From positions 9,610,001 through 9,674,000 of the forward strand of contig NW_020825298.1 in assembly GCF_003286085.1 (NCBI RefSeq): a DNA stretch of 64,000 nt, given 5' to 3'. Shown here in pieces: positions 1 to 12,640 of the stretch; the first letter of the stretch is position 1; the number at the start of each line of letters is the position of its first letter. Source of the stretch: Drosophila persimilis. Its lineage: Eukaryota; Arthropoda; Insecta; Diptera; Drosophilidae. Below the pieces are notes generated by a model. It had not been told where the DNA came from, ran no database searches, and saw only the letters and a program-made list of their open reading frames with translations. A program made the translations under genes and the position numbers.

Positions 1-2421
1 TTTCGCACTTTTTTCCCTACCCAGACAACACGCAATGCAATAGTTTTCCCCCCCTTCTTATGCTCGAGGAAATTTCCATATCTTTATGCAAAAAGAAACT
101 CGTTGCACTTCATAAATTTTTTAACTGGCAGCACCAGAATACCCCTAATTAGCTTTACGGCTCTGCCGGGGATGCGTGCCACAAAACGAGAAACACAAAC
201 AGAGAGGGAGAGAGAAAGGGAGAGAGAGAGAGCGGAGAATCATTGAAATATGCTTTCAACTTTGCCGCTGCCAAGAGATCAAAGTCAAGGATCAAAACTC
301 TCAGTTCGGTTCGGTTTGGTTTGGTTCTTGTCTTGTTATGATGATTTCTCTGGCTGTCCACCAGTCATCCATCCCGTCCAAGCAATCCATCCATCCAATC
401 CATTCATAATAATGCGAGAAATCGGCAAACCAATGAGAAGATCAGAGGAGCACAAAAAAAAATGCAACCGTCTTGAAACAAAAGCCGCTCAACAAGTCCG
501 TTTCTGGTCCCCCCGTCCCCCATCCCCCATCCCCCTCCCATTGAAATCTTTTGACAGCGTTAAACGAGCTACAACGAAACAAAAAAATTGTGCCTCTCTT
601 GGGTCTGGATCCCAGGCTGTCTATAAGCTCGATTCACAAACAAATTGACATTGAAATTGTTTGGAAAATGTCACAGAGCCAAAGGTAAGGCATTGTCATG
701 ATCATCGTCATCTTTTTGGTGTTTTTTTTTACACTAGAAGCCTCCGAAATGGCATGCAAATTGTTGTTTTATTTAAATTTAAATGGCTCTGTGTATGGAG
801 GTTTTGGAGCTGTCAATGTCAGCTGTGGAGGGGTTCAGGGGGTGGGTTCTGAGATCAAACGGGTTTGTAGAGTAGATTTTTATAGGACTTTAACGTCTAT
901 ATCTTCTTTTGGGTTCTTGGAGTAGGTTTAGCTCTAATTTTCCTCGAATATTAGTATCAAACCTCCTGATTGTTGGCTTTGGGTTCGGCTAACGCATTGC
1001 GCGTCATGCGGCAGCGCCTCTCGGTCGGTTGGGCGGGAGGAGGACTGCCTTTTTGACTGGGAGTGGCGCCTTACAGCCTTTTGTGGGTGTCCCAGGGGCC
1101 ATTTCATGGTGCAGTCATTGCATATTAACTTCCAAATTATATACAATAATAGCCTGGTATTAAACCAAGTCCACCATTTATATTGTCCTTTATTTTTGTG
1201 TCTATATTATGTAGATTTTTCCCCACGAGTATCGCTCTAATACACTCCTTTAACACTTGAATGGAAGACCCCATTAAGTCCATTTTCTATCAACCACTGC
1301 CCATAAGCCCAGCCCCTTAAAGACTTCAATAAAAGTCTTCTAAATGTTTATAATTTCACCAAAAAGGAAGCGATTCGGGGTCACCAAAGAGGAAGGCCCC
1401 AATCAATCTGGCTAATTGTTTCCCCAATACTGTATTTCCACCGACAATTAGCCAAGCAAATAATTACACATATTCCTTTTTTAATAAGTCTCCCCCCTGC
1501 CCCCCTGCCCCCCTCCCCTCCCCCCCTACCCGTGCAACCCACAAAATAAGTATTTCCAAAGTTGGTTGCATGCCGCAACCAAATTTGATTGCGAGTCAAT
1601 ATTAGCAATTAAGACGCATTCAGATTACCGTTAGCCGATCCCCAGATGATGTAAACTGATGAAAGGAGCCACCAGGCACGGACGAGGGGCAGAGGCAGGG
1701 GGAGGGGCAGAGGCAGGCAACAATCAAAACACGATATTTGTACGCAAATAGGCCAAAAGGCAGCTACCGAAAGTGGTAATTTTTCAATTGAATGAACAGC
1801 AAAAACAACAACAATTGTTGTAAATATTATTATTGTTGTAGAACGCACGCATATTCGCATTCAGGGTTACCCCTACCCCTACCCCTACCCCTGCCCCCCC
1901 TCCGTCGTTGGGGGGGTAATTAGCATGCACTGCGATTAACATATAATTAATTGTAGCTAGAATACAAAAAATAAATACAACTACGGCAGCAACAACAATT
2001 ATAATTTCCCTGCCGCCGCAGTGCAAATGAAAATTGCTACAAAAACAAGAGGCAGCGGCGGCAAGCGGCAAGGGGCAGCGGCAGCAGCAGCAACAGACAA
2101 TAATCAGCGACGGCATCTCAACGGCGATCGCATGCAAAATACATTCCCCGGGTGCAATATCGCCGAGAACACGAAGAGAGCACGAAAGGTGATCCTGCGG
2201 ATAGGCAGAACAGTGGATACCCTTACGGGGTGGAGGGTAGTACTAGGAAAAGGGGCAGGGAATGTGGCCAACGGGTCGGAGAACAGAATGAGGGATACGG
2301 GAGGTACGAGAAGTGCTAGAAGTTCGAGAAGAAAGGATAAATACCAAGTAGATGGATTGTACGACGGAAAAACCATATATCTAGGGTATTGTAAATAATA
2401 ACAATTGATTTCTTTTATATT
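1..2421. other. Non-coding DNA, probably intron of the minus-strand gene
   Basis: There is no convincing coding frame on either strand. It holds a GA-rich run at 201-232, a C-rich run at 1492-1528, and four to five copies of an ACCCCT hexamer at 1869-1893. The base composition is balanced, so parts could be regulatory. Confidence 0.6.
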
Positions 2422-2902
2422 ACACTCAGAGAAAAAAGGGCTAGTAAAACGAAACTCACCCAAATTTCAATTAAATATATATAAAAAATCCATATATAAT
2501 TAAAAAAAAAAAAATAAAAAATATATAATTTTTACGATATATATTTAATTTAAATTTTAAAAATAATTCATTTAAATATACAAATAATAAATAGATAATG
2601 AATAATGAATAAATAATAAAAAAAAATAATAATAAATAATACATACAAATATTTAAGTATACAAAAATTTAATTTAAATATACAAAGACTTCATTTTTAT
2701 ATAAAAATATTTAATTTAAAAAGGAAATTGATTTAATGCTCACAAGAATTTTTTAAAATAAATATTTAATGTTTAAATATTATATTTAAATCAAATATTA
2801 TCATTAGTATTAATTTCTTAACCATTTCTTTTTACAATTTGCACTCTGGGAGCAAATTAATTGTCATACATTTAAAATTACACGTATTTTTTCTCTGGGT
2901 GT
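2422..2902. mobile_element. AT-rich block with inverted ends (ACAC-CAGAGAAAAAA type)
   Basis: The left edge reads ACACTCAGAGAAAAAA. The right edge, on the other strand, reads ACACCCAGAGAAAAAA, one mismatch in 16. Between them lie about 450 bases of A/T-rich, partly repetitive DNA with no open frame. The matching ends suggest a short non-autonomous element or a fold-back insertion, but no target-site duplication was identified. Similar edges occur at 17205-17942 and 52357-53099. Confidence 0.5.
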
Positions 2903-4609
2903 AGTAGATATATTTGATCCCCCAGCAAACCCACTCGAATAGCCCTAGCCACCCTCCCCCAAGGTTAGGGTATTTGAGATAGCAACAGGTGCAATCCATT
3001 GCGCACTAATTAGTTGCACAACAGACCGAAAAAACAACAAAAGATACGCAAATATTTTTTCGCTGCTACTGTGGCAGTGGCTGTGGCAGCCTGTAGATGT
3101 GCCTGTGGCAGTGGCAGTGGCTGTGGCTGTGGCTGCTTTCATAACTGAACCGAATGCCGCGTGCTTTGTAATTGAGACTTGGATGGGGGCAACGTGGATG
3201 CAACAGCAGCATTTGTCTGCAGGCGCATAACAGTTTGTCTCGGCAAAAGTTCAATTAACGCATATTCATAGAGAAATACTAAGAGATACATGCTCTATGG
3301 GGAGAAAGAGAGAGAGATGTAGGGGGGAGGGGAGGAGAAACCACTTAAGTGCTCAAACAGGCCAGAACGTCTGCGAATCGAAAGACTCAGGCAACGAACT
3401 TCATTCTTGGCTTAGAGCAGGGCTGGCAGCAGCGGGGGGGAGGGGTTGCGACTGCAGCTGGCAGAACCCATAACCGATTTCTATAAAGCAATATTGCGTA
3501 TGCAAATTTCCCAATAAATCAGCTTAAATCCGATCGATATATCTCTCTTTCTCTCCCTCTCCGCCTCCTGCTGTGACCGCGAAATGAAGTTCTCAGCCGG
3601 CAGCCGGGGCCAAAAGCGTTCAATTAGCTGACCCCAGGGGGTGCGCCAGAGCCACCAGTTGAGGCAGGTCCAAAAAAAGGCACTGAGAGGCGAGGCTTTT
3701 TGGGATTTAGAGCCATATAAGTTTTCCTTTTCGATTGGGAGCCAATCTAAGCCATTATCCTTTCGGAATATACAACCATTTCCAGCTTTTTTGCAGCCAA
3801 TATTCCCCCGTACAATTCTCTCAGTGCATTCCCCTTCAATTTCTCGCTTGCGTTTCACTCTTTGTTGTCATTTTGCATTGGCCTGCTGTTTGCATTTATT
3901 TGTATTTTATTTTTCTCTGCAGCTCGGCTGACAACCCCTGGCCGCTCCTTCGCTTTCGGGGGCCGCACTCCACTTGGGGTAATTAGCAAATGTTTAATTA
4001 TAGTCCACAATGCGCTAGCTGCTCCTTCAGTGCCTCAGACTCAGACTCAGTCTCAGTCTCAGTCTCAGTCTTGGCCTCGTCTCTGGTCTCTGCTCTGGGG
4101 CTCTTCCTCTCTGGCTTAACTAATTGCTCTTTGGTGACTAGACTGAATGACTGACTGGATGGATGGATGGATGGAGTTGTTGCTGCCGCTGCCACAATTG
4201 CCTGTCAATTGTAATTAGTTTTGCTTTTTGAACATTGCACGGCGATGGAGCTGGAGGGGCCCTAGGGGCGGCGAGTCAAGTGCAGTTATGCCATAGGGCT
4301 GGCTGACAGAAGATTGCCATAGACAGCCGTGTAGATGATAACTGTAGAATTTCTTTGCGTTTTCAGCCAATATCCGAGCGATGGTTTGTCATATTTCGGG
4401 CCATCTATGGACCGGCTTCGAAGCCACCTACCGTCGAGTAGGGGTACCAGCTCTAGGGGTAGATTTCCTACTGGAATTCGCTCACTTTTCTATTTGGAAT
4501 TTTCAGGGGTGGCAAACGATTCCAAATCGAAGAAATATAAACTCTGGGGAATTAAAGAAAATGGATTTGAATACTCCAAAACGCTAAGACTGAAGTCGTG
4601 GCTATTTCA
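2903..4609. other. Non-coding, microsatellite-studded DNA
   Basis: No gene is seen. It contains an imperfect TGTGGC/GTGGCAG array (3067-3135), a TCAGTC-type array (4040-4072) and ATGG repeats (4157-4176). A plus-strand acceptor-like tract ends at 3922, but nothing coding follows it. Confidence 0.55.
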
Positions 4610-4935
4610 TGCAATTTTTTATATTTATTTATTTTTATTTATTAATTATTTTGTATTTATTTATTTTTTTTTTTTTAATTATTATTTTTTATTTATTATA
4701 TTTTTAATTTATTATATTTTTATTTATTTATTATTTTGTTACTTATTACTGTTAAATTTATTTTTTTATTTAGTATTTATTTATTTATTATTTTTTTTTT
4801 TTTTGTAATTGTTTTTTTTTTCTTATTTTTTTATGTATTATAATATTTTTATTTTTGTATATTTATTATTTGGTTTTGTATATTATTATTAATTTTTTTT
4901 AAATTTTTTTTTTGTTTTGTTTTACATATATTTTT
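4610..4935. repeat. T-rich low-complexity tract
   Basis: About 320 bases are made almost only of T with scattered A, in TTTATTTA-like periods. The long open frame through it is a by-product of composition (Phe, Tyr, Leu, Ile only) and is not a gene. Confidence 0.75.
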
Positions 4936-7900
4936 AATACCGATCATTGGATAACGATAAAAGTTTATCGGTGAGATTATCAGCATCTCGGCACTCTAAA
5001 AAAATGTTTAAAAAATATATAAGAATGAAAAACAAGCTGCCCCCAAAACGCAGCCCTTTTTTAGAGACTTTTCTAGAGACTGTGACATAAATAATTTAAA
5101 CAAATCTATGCCAAAACCAAACAAAAAATGATCCAAATAAAACCGTACACAAACCAAAAATAGCTCTAGTATTTTTTGGTTTATTCCCAGACAATAGCAA
5201 ACAATTCAAGAAAGTTTCTTTCCGGCCAAACATCAAGCCATCGAGCCATCGACCCTCCGGCTTTTCTATTCAAAAACTATTTTTAACCCGTTTGACTTCT
5301 TTGCCGACTTTGTCTGCCGCTTGTCTACGGCTGCAATTGAGGTGCAAAAAAAACAGTTAATAACTTTTTATAGCCACAACAAAAAAAAAACGCCATCAAT
5401 TGGACAAGTTTTGCTGGCGTCGAGTGGGCCAGGCCACAATGATTCATCAGACGGGGCAAGGGGGGCAGAGGGGGGCAGATCTCGTGACAGACAATTGCCG
5501 ACAGGCGCAGCGACATCTAGCGGCGGCTGCCAAAGTGTTAAATAACAATTACATCTTTATGAAGTTGTTGCTGTCATTTCCAGTGCTAATAGGAAGGCCT
5601 CAGGGGGGGAGGGGAGCCAAGGAGGGAGAGCGGAGCAGGCCAGATGGAGAAGATATTGAAGGGGGCGACCATATGACCATGATTGGAGATGGGAGTACTC
5701 AAAGAGGACAGATCGAAGGGAAGAACATGCCAAGCGGAGGTAGAAGGGAGAGTAGAAAAGGGTAGATTGAAGGGCTGAAGGATAGAGCAGACAATATCTG
5801 GGAAACTGAAGAAGAAACAAACAGTACTTATAGAAAATATCGAATGGAAAAGAGAGCAGATCTCAGAGGAGGAAGGAGAGGAGAAGAAAAATGGAAAACA
5901 TCGAAGGAAGAACAGAGTTTTAGAAGAGCAGTTGATAGAGGCTTTCGAAGGAGTAAACGCTGGAGTATATGCCCAAGATCGAAGGAAGAAGCAACCAGAA
6001 CTTAAAGAGGAACCAACCACAGATCACAGGGAAGACTACACAAAAGATGGAAGGTGGAAAGGGTTGATCAGGCCATATACGGGCTACAGATATTGAAGGA
6101 TTGATGGCAGATTAGATCGGGAAATATACAGGACACTTGTGGCTAAATACCACAGATCTCAGAGGGCTTATGCTCCAAAGAGAACAAGGCCTACCTTGGA
6201 CACAGCACACTTGAAACCCCAAAGAAAGCCCAGAAACAATATTCATTAAAGCCAGAACACATCAGGCCATGCAGTGGCCGCCGCATAGCAAAGATCGAAG
6301 GTGGCATGCAGCAGGCCATAAGAGTGAGAAGAGTGAGAAGAGAACAGAGAAATGGTTCACCAAAACTAATTTCAGATATGCATCGGCTGTTGTTGCGGCT
6401 GCTGCTGCGGCTGCTGCTGCGGCGGCTGCAACACGCCCTCCATTGTGGCCAAGAGGTCGCTTCTGTTGGAAGATCTTGGAGCTGGAGAAAAAGACTAAGA
6501 GGAGCCCAACCTGCTCTCGGGTCTCTCGCAGTCAGTTTGAATTAAAACCAATCACAGCAACATGCAAAAAGAATCAGCAGCAGCATCTCCCGAGGAGCGA
6601 GAGAGAGGGAGGCAGAGAGAGGGAGAGAGAGAGAGAGATCTTTGTGGTGCTTTTGGCTCAGCGTAAAAGTTATATACAAAAGTAATATTCGTCATAATCA
6701 TAATGATAGGCTTTCAGAGTTGCAGCAGCGGCGGCAGCAGCAGCAGCCGCCATGCCAGTTGATTATGATGATGACTCGCGTCCTTCTTGGCCAGCAACAG
6801 CAGCAACAACTCACAAAGTAGCCGCACATTGGGGCGGAGGAGGGGGCAGGGGGCCACGGGGGAGACCACGGGGGCAGGCATCCAGGCAATTCCAAGTCGT
6901 CAGTCTTACGTACGACGTCCGCACGATCCATGCAAATTAAATGAAACGTACGAAAGGCGCAAGCAGGCTAAAAAAGTTCCCATGACTTTGGCAATGGATG
7001 TGCGGATCAGGGGGGCGGGGAGGGGGCGGTGAGGGGTCGTGGATGGGGACTGGAGTCTGGGCCTGGAGTCGGGCACAGGTCCAACGTGCGGCCTCGTTGC
7101 ACATTGTACGCTCTTTTAGCTGCGCCTCATTTTCCCATTCATCCCATTCAATTCACTTTTTGTTGTTGTGGTTTCTTGGTTGCAAGTTGCTTGGTGTTGC
7201 CTGGCTGTTGGCTCTGCCTCTGCCTCTTGCTGCTCGCATTCAAGTGTCATAAATCCTTTGGCTTAATAATATGCACCTTACTTGAAAGTCCGAGCTATAT
7301 GCAACATTTTGTGGCTCCAACTATAGCTTCAATTATGGCAAGGTTTTTGCTTGGGGTTTGGCTTTGTTTTTGGGGTTTTTCAGGAGTCTGTGGGGCTTTG
7401 CTTGGGGGATTTTTTGTTGCTAGAAATCCTTAAAATTTGGTTTTGTTTTCTAGAGTTTTTAGCTTGTTTTTGTTGAATATTTCGCACATTTTTTAACCCA
7501 GTTTTCCACCGGAACTTCGCTCGCTACAAAGTGGGGCCCAGACACCAGCTGCCACAACAACAGCGAATGAATGAACGAATGACTTAAGCGTCAGCTTGAA
7601 AATGTGTTGAAAAGTAATAAAAATGTTGGCACAATTTTAGAGCCGCCCGAGCCTCAGAGGAACACAATTCTGGCGTTGGCGTTGGACTGTGGATTGGGGA
7701 GGGGGTGAGGGGGGAGGGGGGACTGGCGTTAAAGTTAAACTGCTGAAACGGTCACTCAGTGTGTGGCTGGCGATCGTAAAAGTCGGCGTCATGTGGCTTG
7801 GTCCAGTCTTCGGCGCCTGCCCAACCGAAGCTGAAGGTCATTGAGAGAGAGAGAGAGAGAGAGATTTGAAAAGAGTTTGCCGCCAAGGAAGGTCCGACTC

Positions 7901-8380
7901 GGCTCCTGAATGAAATTTCCTGAATTATGAATTCAAAATTAATACCAGGAACTGTCTAAGCAATCGCTACCGAAGATCCACAGATCCTCAGATCCCCAGC
8001 TCCACAGCTCCCCAGCCTCCTTGTGGCGGCCCATTAATCTTTTCCTTAGCTGGCAAATTGTTTTGTGTTCTTTTTGGGCCTGGGACCTCAGGTAGGTCCT
8101 GCTTTCGTTTCGGCTTCTCGGTTCCTGTTTTGTGGCTTGTTCGAAACTCAATTTTCGGGCTAACTGTAAAATAGGCTGCCGCCCTTCTAACGCCTCCCTG
8201 CCCCGAAAAGGCAACTTCTTGGTTAATTGTGTTCCCAGGAAACCCCGAATATTCAGGCTCAAAGCTAATTTGCCTACGACGCGGCGTCGGGACCTTTGGC
8301 CAAAAGTCAATTAATTTTTGCAGAAAACATTTTGTTGCTCTGGGCAGGACAGTGGTTTAGAAGGGCCTAAGAAGTGCCAG
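4936..8380. other. Non-coding DNA with short repeats
   Basis: No gene is seen. Two GATA-type sites face each other near 4953-4985. A purine-rich, nearly T-free zone spans 5580-6060. A GCTGCTGCG array lies at 6386-6425 and would encode alanine or leucine runs by chance. GA runs lie at 6596-6640 and 7843-7864, and G-rich runs at 6830-6880 and 7007-7035. A plus-strand CTCAG|GTAGGT site near 8090 resembles a recursive splice site but lies on the wrong strand for the gene found here. Confidence 0.5.
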
Positions 8381-8960
8381 GAATTTATATATTTTTTTGT
8401 GTTGAATTTGAAATACTGGGCACTATTTTTGAAGCCTTTTAAATGATGAGAAAGAAATTTAAAGAAATTTATTTATATATATTTTTTTAATTTTCTTAAT
8501 TTTTCTTTTATTTTCAGAAGTATGTAATTTCCATATGATTGTTGCTTTCAAACAGAGAGAAAAAAATGTATAAAAAGGTATGTACATTTATAAAAATATT
8601 TTCAAGGAGAACGGAAAGTTCTTTCTTATAAAAAGCAGATGATTTACTAAATAACTCGTGCCTTTGATATTAGTTGGGTAATATTAATGATTAGTCGCTA
8701 ATTTTGTTGGTAATTAATGCCACCAATAAAATAATTAATAAAAATAGAACAATCTATACAACAAAATTAGTTAAAGAATCCCAAAAGTTTACGAAACATT
8801 AAAAATCGTACAAAAACTTCAAGATTGGGAGGTGCTTTATTTTCAGGTATATCCACTCTATCCACACAAATCCCGTTAAATTCCTGAGAAACCTCTCACA
8901 ATTCTCCTTTCCATTCCCTAATTTATAAAAATATTTTGGGTCTATATGGCTAATCCTAAG
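8381..8960. other. AT-rich spacer
   Basis: This is A/T-rich DNA without open frames. It includes an ACAGAGAGAAAAAAA edge-like motif near 8552, similar to the ends of the AT-rich blocks listed elsewhere, but I found no inverted partner. Confidence 0.5.
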
Positions 8961-11900
8961 TATGTGAAAAGGATCCACTTCTTCAGGCCCACAACCAAAA
9001 CATTAGCCTCATGGGAAAATCCCTCCAAAATTTGTTTAACTATTCATATTTTGTTGTAAACTCAACCAAGCCCCCAACCACTGTTCAAAAAATATAATAA
9101 TTTGACCCAAAACTCTCTTTGGGCTTTGATGGATAATTTGAGCAAATTTTCAAAGAGCAACATATCCGCTGACCCGCGAGACGCGACGCGACGCGACTTC
9201 GACTCCGACTCCCTTTAATGGGTCTTCTGGCTGCAATTTTCATATGACAAGCCTGGGCCCGGGCCAAGAGGAAGATTCTTAAGCAATTTGAATCCGCAGC
9301 GAGGACTTTAAATTATGATTAAGTATGATCATCTGGTACTCTCTCGGGCCTGTGTTGAGCAATAATAAAAAGCGGAAATGCTAATGATAGGGTTTCGCAA
9401 TGTTCGAACATTGAGCGAGCAGATATCCTTGCCATCCTGCTGAAAGATAGTCCCCCCCCCCTCCAGCCCCACCAAAAAGCTCACGTTCCACACACTCGAA
9501 AATGGAAACAAATTTATAGTTCTCCGTCTCCGTTTCTGTTTCTGTTTCCCTTTGAAATTATTATTTATGCATATAATTTGGCCAGCTGCCTTTTGGGTTT
9601 TCTGCGGAAACAGTCGACGATGGATTTTTATGAGAGGCAGCCCCCCCCCCCCCCCCCTAGCCCCCATATGGAACCCTTTTTAGAAGGAAGAAAGAAGCAG
9701 GACGTAGGCAAATTTTCTTGCAGAAAAAACAAAAAACGAAAGCCAAAAATGAAATATCACGTCTCAACTTTATTACGGCTAATTGGAGGCGACTCTGGAG
9801 CGGTCTGGAGCGGTGCAAATTAAATCGCTGAGAGGCCCACAAGGCGTATGAGTTACGATGCGTTTCAGTTCATTGGAAATGAATTTTTGCGGCATTTTCT
9901 GTGGTTCCAAAGAAGGCGCCAGGATCGGAGCCCGTGGCTCAATTCAAACAGAACGTAGCACAAATTTACCATTTTTTATGGTAAACATATTGAAGAGTCC
10001 CTCTCCCTCTCTCCATCTCTCTTTAAGCCCGGCTGTTGCCCATTGGCCGGCAATCAAACCGAGTTAACTGCCCGAACGTGCCTGAATGGTTTTTTTTGGC
10101 CCCGGTCTGCGGCCGGCCATCAAATGCAATTCTTCTTATGCAATTTTATTAAAATTTTTAAATGGCATGCAAAGAGGCTAAGTTCGTGCCTGGCCTAGAG
10201 GTGTCCCAGGGGATAGATTTCGAGCTACCAAAAAGCATTAAAAAACAAAATAATTCCAAGAGTGAAATTATAGACTCTAAAGACGATTTTATAAGAGGCT
10301 TTCTATCAAGAGGAGGCTATAATAAACAGTACTTTTATGGCGTAACAGCTCAAGAAAAAAACCTCCTCTTTAGGCAAAGTTTAACCCCACAAAAGCCACA
10401 CAATGTTGACGAAAAGTGCCCGCACTTAACCCACAAACCCATTGACAAAACGCACCCCCCTCCTTCCCTCCTTCCCTCCTCCCTCGTCTTTTTTTTTGGC
10501 TCCCACACACATAAATTTGGAGTGCAAAAATACTCGTATTATCTGCAGCCATCGAAACGTATTTGTTTGCCCAAAAAAAGAAGCACAAAACAAAATATGA
10601 AATAAAATCAAAGTAAAACCAAAAACAAAAGAGGCTTTCCCACAACAAAACAAATTCCCATGGCCCTATGCCTAAGCATGCATAATTTTAATTTATTTGT
10701 GGCGGCAGCCACAGCCCAAAAACCAGGCAAAACCACTGGCCAGACCAGGCCAACTAATAAAAGTAAAAAGCAGAGACCTGCACACAGTCCAAAATGAAGC
10801 AAAAGCCAAGGGGCAGAGGCAGAGGCAACCGAACCGAGTCTTGGGGAATATTTATGGAAATACCTTCGGGGCGGAGCTCCCGAATTGCGAAAACGTTGAT
10901 CAAATTTTGCCAGATAAGCGACGAAGACGACGACGAAGACGAGCGTGGATGATGGTGATGGTTATGGCTATGGTTGTGGCTCAAATTGTGCGGCTAGAGA
11001 TGGGAGCGTGACACGCAAACAGAGGGATGGCTTAGAGCAGGTGGTATTTTGGAAGCCTCCAGGCAGGTTTAGGGCCTTTTGTCTGTCCAGATTTGAAGCA
11101 TAGAGCTCCATTTCATAGATCATTCCATCTGCAGGAGGTGTAATATTGTAGGGGGACAGATTGGATCGCTTCGATCGTGGGATTCTACCATTTTGGACAC
11201 CTTAAAGGGCCAGAACTCTGGAAAATCAAGGGATTTGTGGAACCGTGACTCACGCACCCAACTCCAGGATCCAGCCAGCTCATATGCATGTCGAGGTCTC
11301 CGCCAGCGAGTCATCAGCCAGCAGAGGAGGAGCAGCAGCAGCAGGAGGAGGAGCGGGGAGGTCGAGGCGGCTGGGCTTCAACTCTGCGGCTGCCTTACAA
11401 CGTCATCAGTTTTTGAAGGCGTTGCCAAAGAGCAACCGCCGCGGAGACTGTGGGAACTCATGTTGCATGCTGCACACATACAACTCAACCGAAGAGCAGG
11501 GCCCTAACCCCCTTTCCCCCCTCTGTGGACCGATATCGTGCCTTTGAAATCTGCATTTGGGTCTCGGCGGCTTGCCAACTCGTTTGCATTTCTTATTTGC
11601 AACGTTGCAGCCTCCGCTCCGTCAGATTGGCTGGCGTAATCTGTTTTAACTTGACTTGAACTTGCCTCAGCCCCCAGTCCCCCAGCCCCCCCAGTCCCCC
11701 AGCCCCCCAGCCCTCCAGCTCACATTGCACTTGATGGCCGCTGTAGCCTCCTCCATGGCCTGCTCGCTTTTGACGGTAGTCGTGCTTTGGTTATAAAAAT
11801 TGAAGCCGCCATTAAATTCTGACAGTTGTCAGCTCTCGGTTCTGGTTGGAGTCGTAGACGGAGTCCCCGGGTTAAGTAGTTGGGAGCCCGGTTCCCCCCT

Positions 11901-12330
11901 AATGGCTGCTGTACTTGGCCGAATGGCTGATGATCGTTTTTGGCCAGGGATTTGGTTATAGCTGCTCTCCCAGCAATTGGCAACTCCAAATGCCTAACTG
12001 GGCATTTAGCCGGTAATAGTTTGGGGGGCCCGTAATAACCCCGGGGGGGCTGGCGAGGCAGCTGATTTGATCTTTAATGCCCAGGCAGGGCCCTGGAAAT
12101 TGTCTATTCTACGTGGGGCATACGCAATCTGTCATAATTCATAATTGATTGATGATTCCGCACGCCGATGGTGGAGTTCATTCGAACATAATTAATAAAT
12201 CATCAATGATCGCCATTTGATGGGGCATCTGATTAAAATTCTATAGAGAATTTTTTGCGACAAAAGGAAAAGTTTTGAGTGTATTTTGCAGGAGATCAAA
12301 ATTTAGGTTGTGGGCCTCGATGGGAAGATA
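8961..12330. other. Non-coding DNA with homopolymer runs
   Basis: No gene is seen. It holds a run of 17 C (9641-9657), a CTTCC array (10453-10480) and a CCCCCAGT-type array (11668-11720). An open frame at 10162-10605 on the plus strand starts well but degenerates into simple sequence, and I do not accept it as a gene. Confidence 0.5.
9641..9657. repeat. Poly-C run (17)
   Basis: Seventeen consecutive C on the plus strand. The exact length may vary between individuals or reflect assembly uncertainty. Confidence 0.85.
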
Positions 12331-12640
12331 GAAAAATATAAAGAATAATACAAAAATAAATAAAATAATAATAGAAAAATAAAAAAAATTGAAAAATAAA
12401 CAAATTGAATAATAATAAAAAAAAATATTATAAGGGAAAAATAAAAAATATAATAAAAATAGAAAAATTAAAAAATAATATAAAAATAAAAGAAAATAAA
12501 ATAATAGAAAAATAAAAAAATAAAATAATAATAGAACAAAAAAAAATAAAAATAATTGAAAAATAAAATAATAATCAAAAAAAAAAATTTAATTAAAATA
12601 TATTCGTAAAATAATTTTAAAAAAATTAAAAAATCGACTT
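12331..12640. repeat. A-rich low-complexity tract (AATAAAA type)
   Basis: About 310 bases consist mostly of A with AATAAA/AAAATAA periods and very few C or G. No function is evident. Confidence 0.7.

Noticed and set aside
1869-1893. Telomere-like ACCCCT repeats
   Set aside because: Only four to five copies. Fly telomeres do not use such repeats, so this is an ordinary microsatellite.
4610-4808. Open frame made of Phe, Tyr, Leu and Ile, resembling a membrane protein
   Set aside because: It is a direct translation of T-rich low-complexity DNA.
8060-8110. Plus-strand CTCAG|GTAGGT as a recursive splice site
   Set aside because: It lies on the strand opposite to the only gene found and the donor half is weaker. 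I kept it as a measure of chance occurrence.
10162-10605. 147-codon plus-strand open frame with a protein-like first half
   Set aside because: The second half runs through CTTCC simple repeats. No family was recognised and nothing around it supports a gene.
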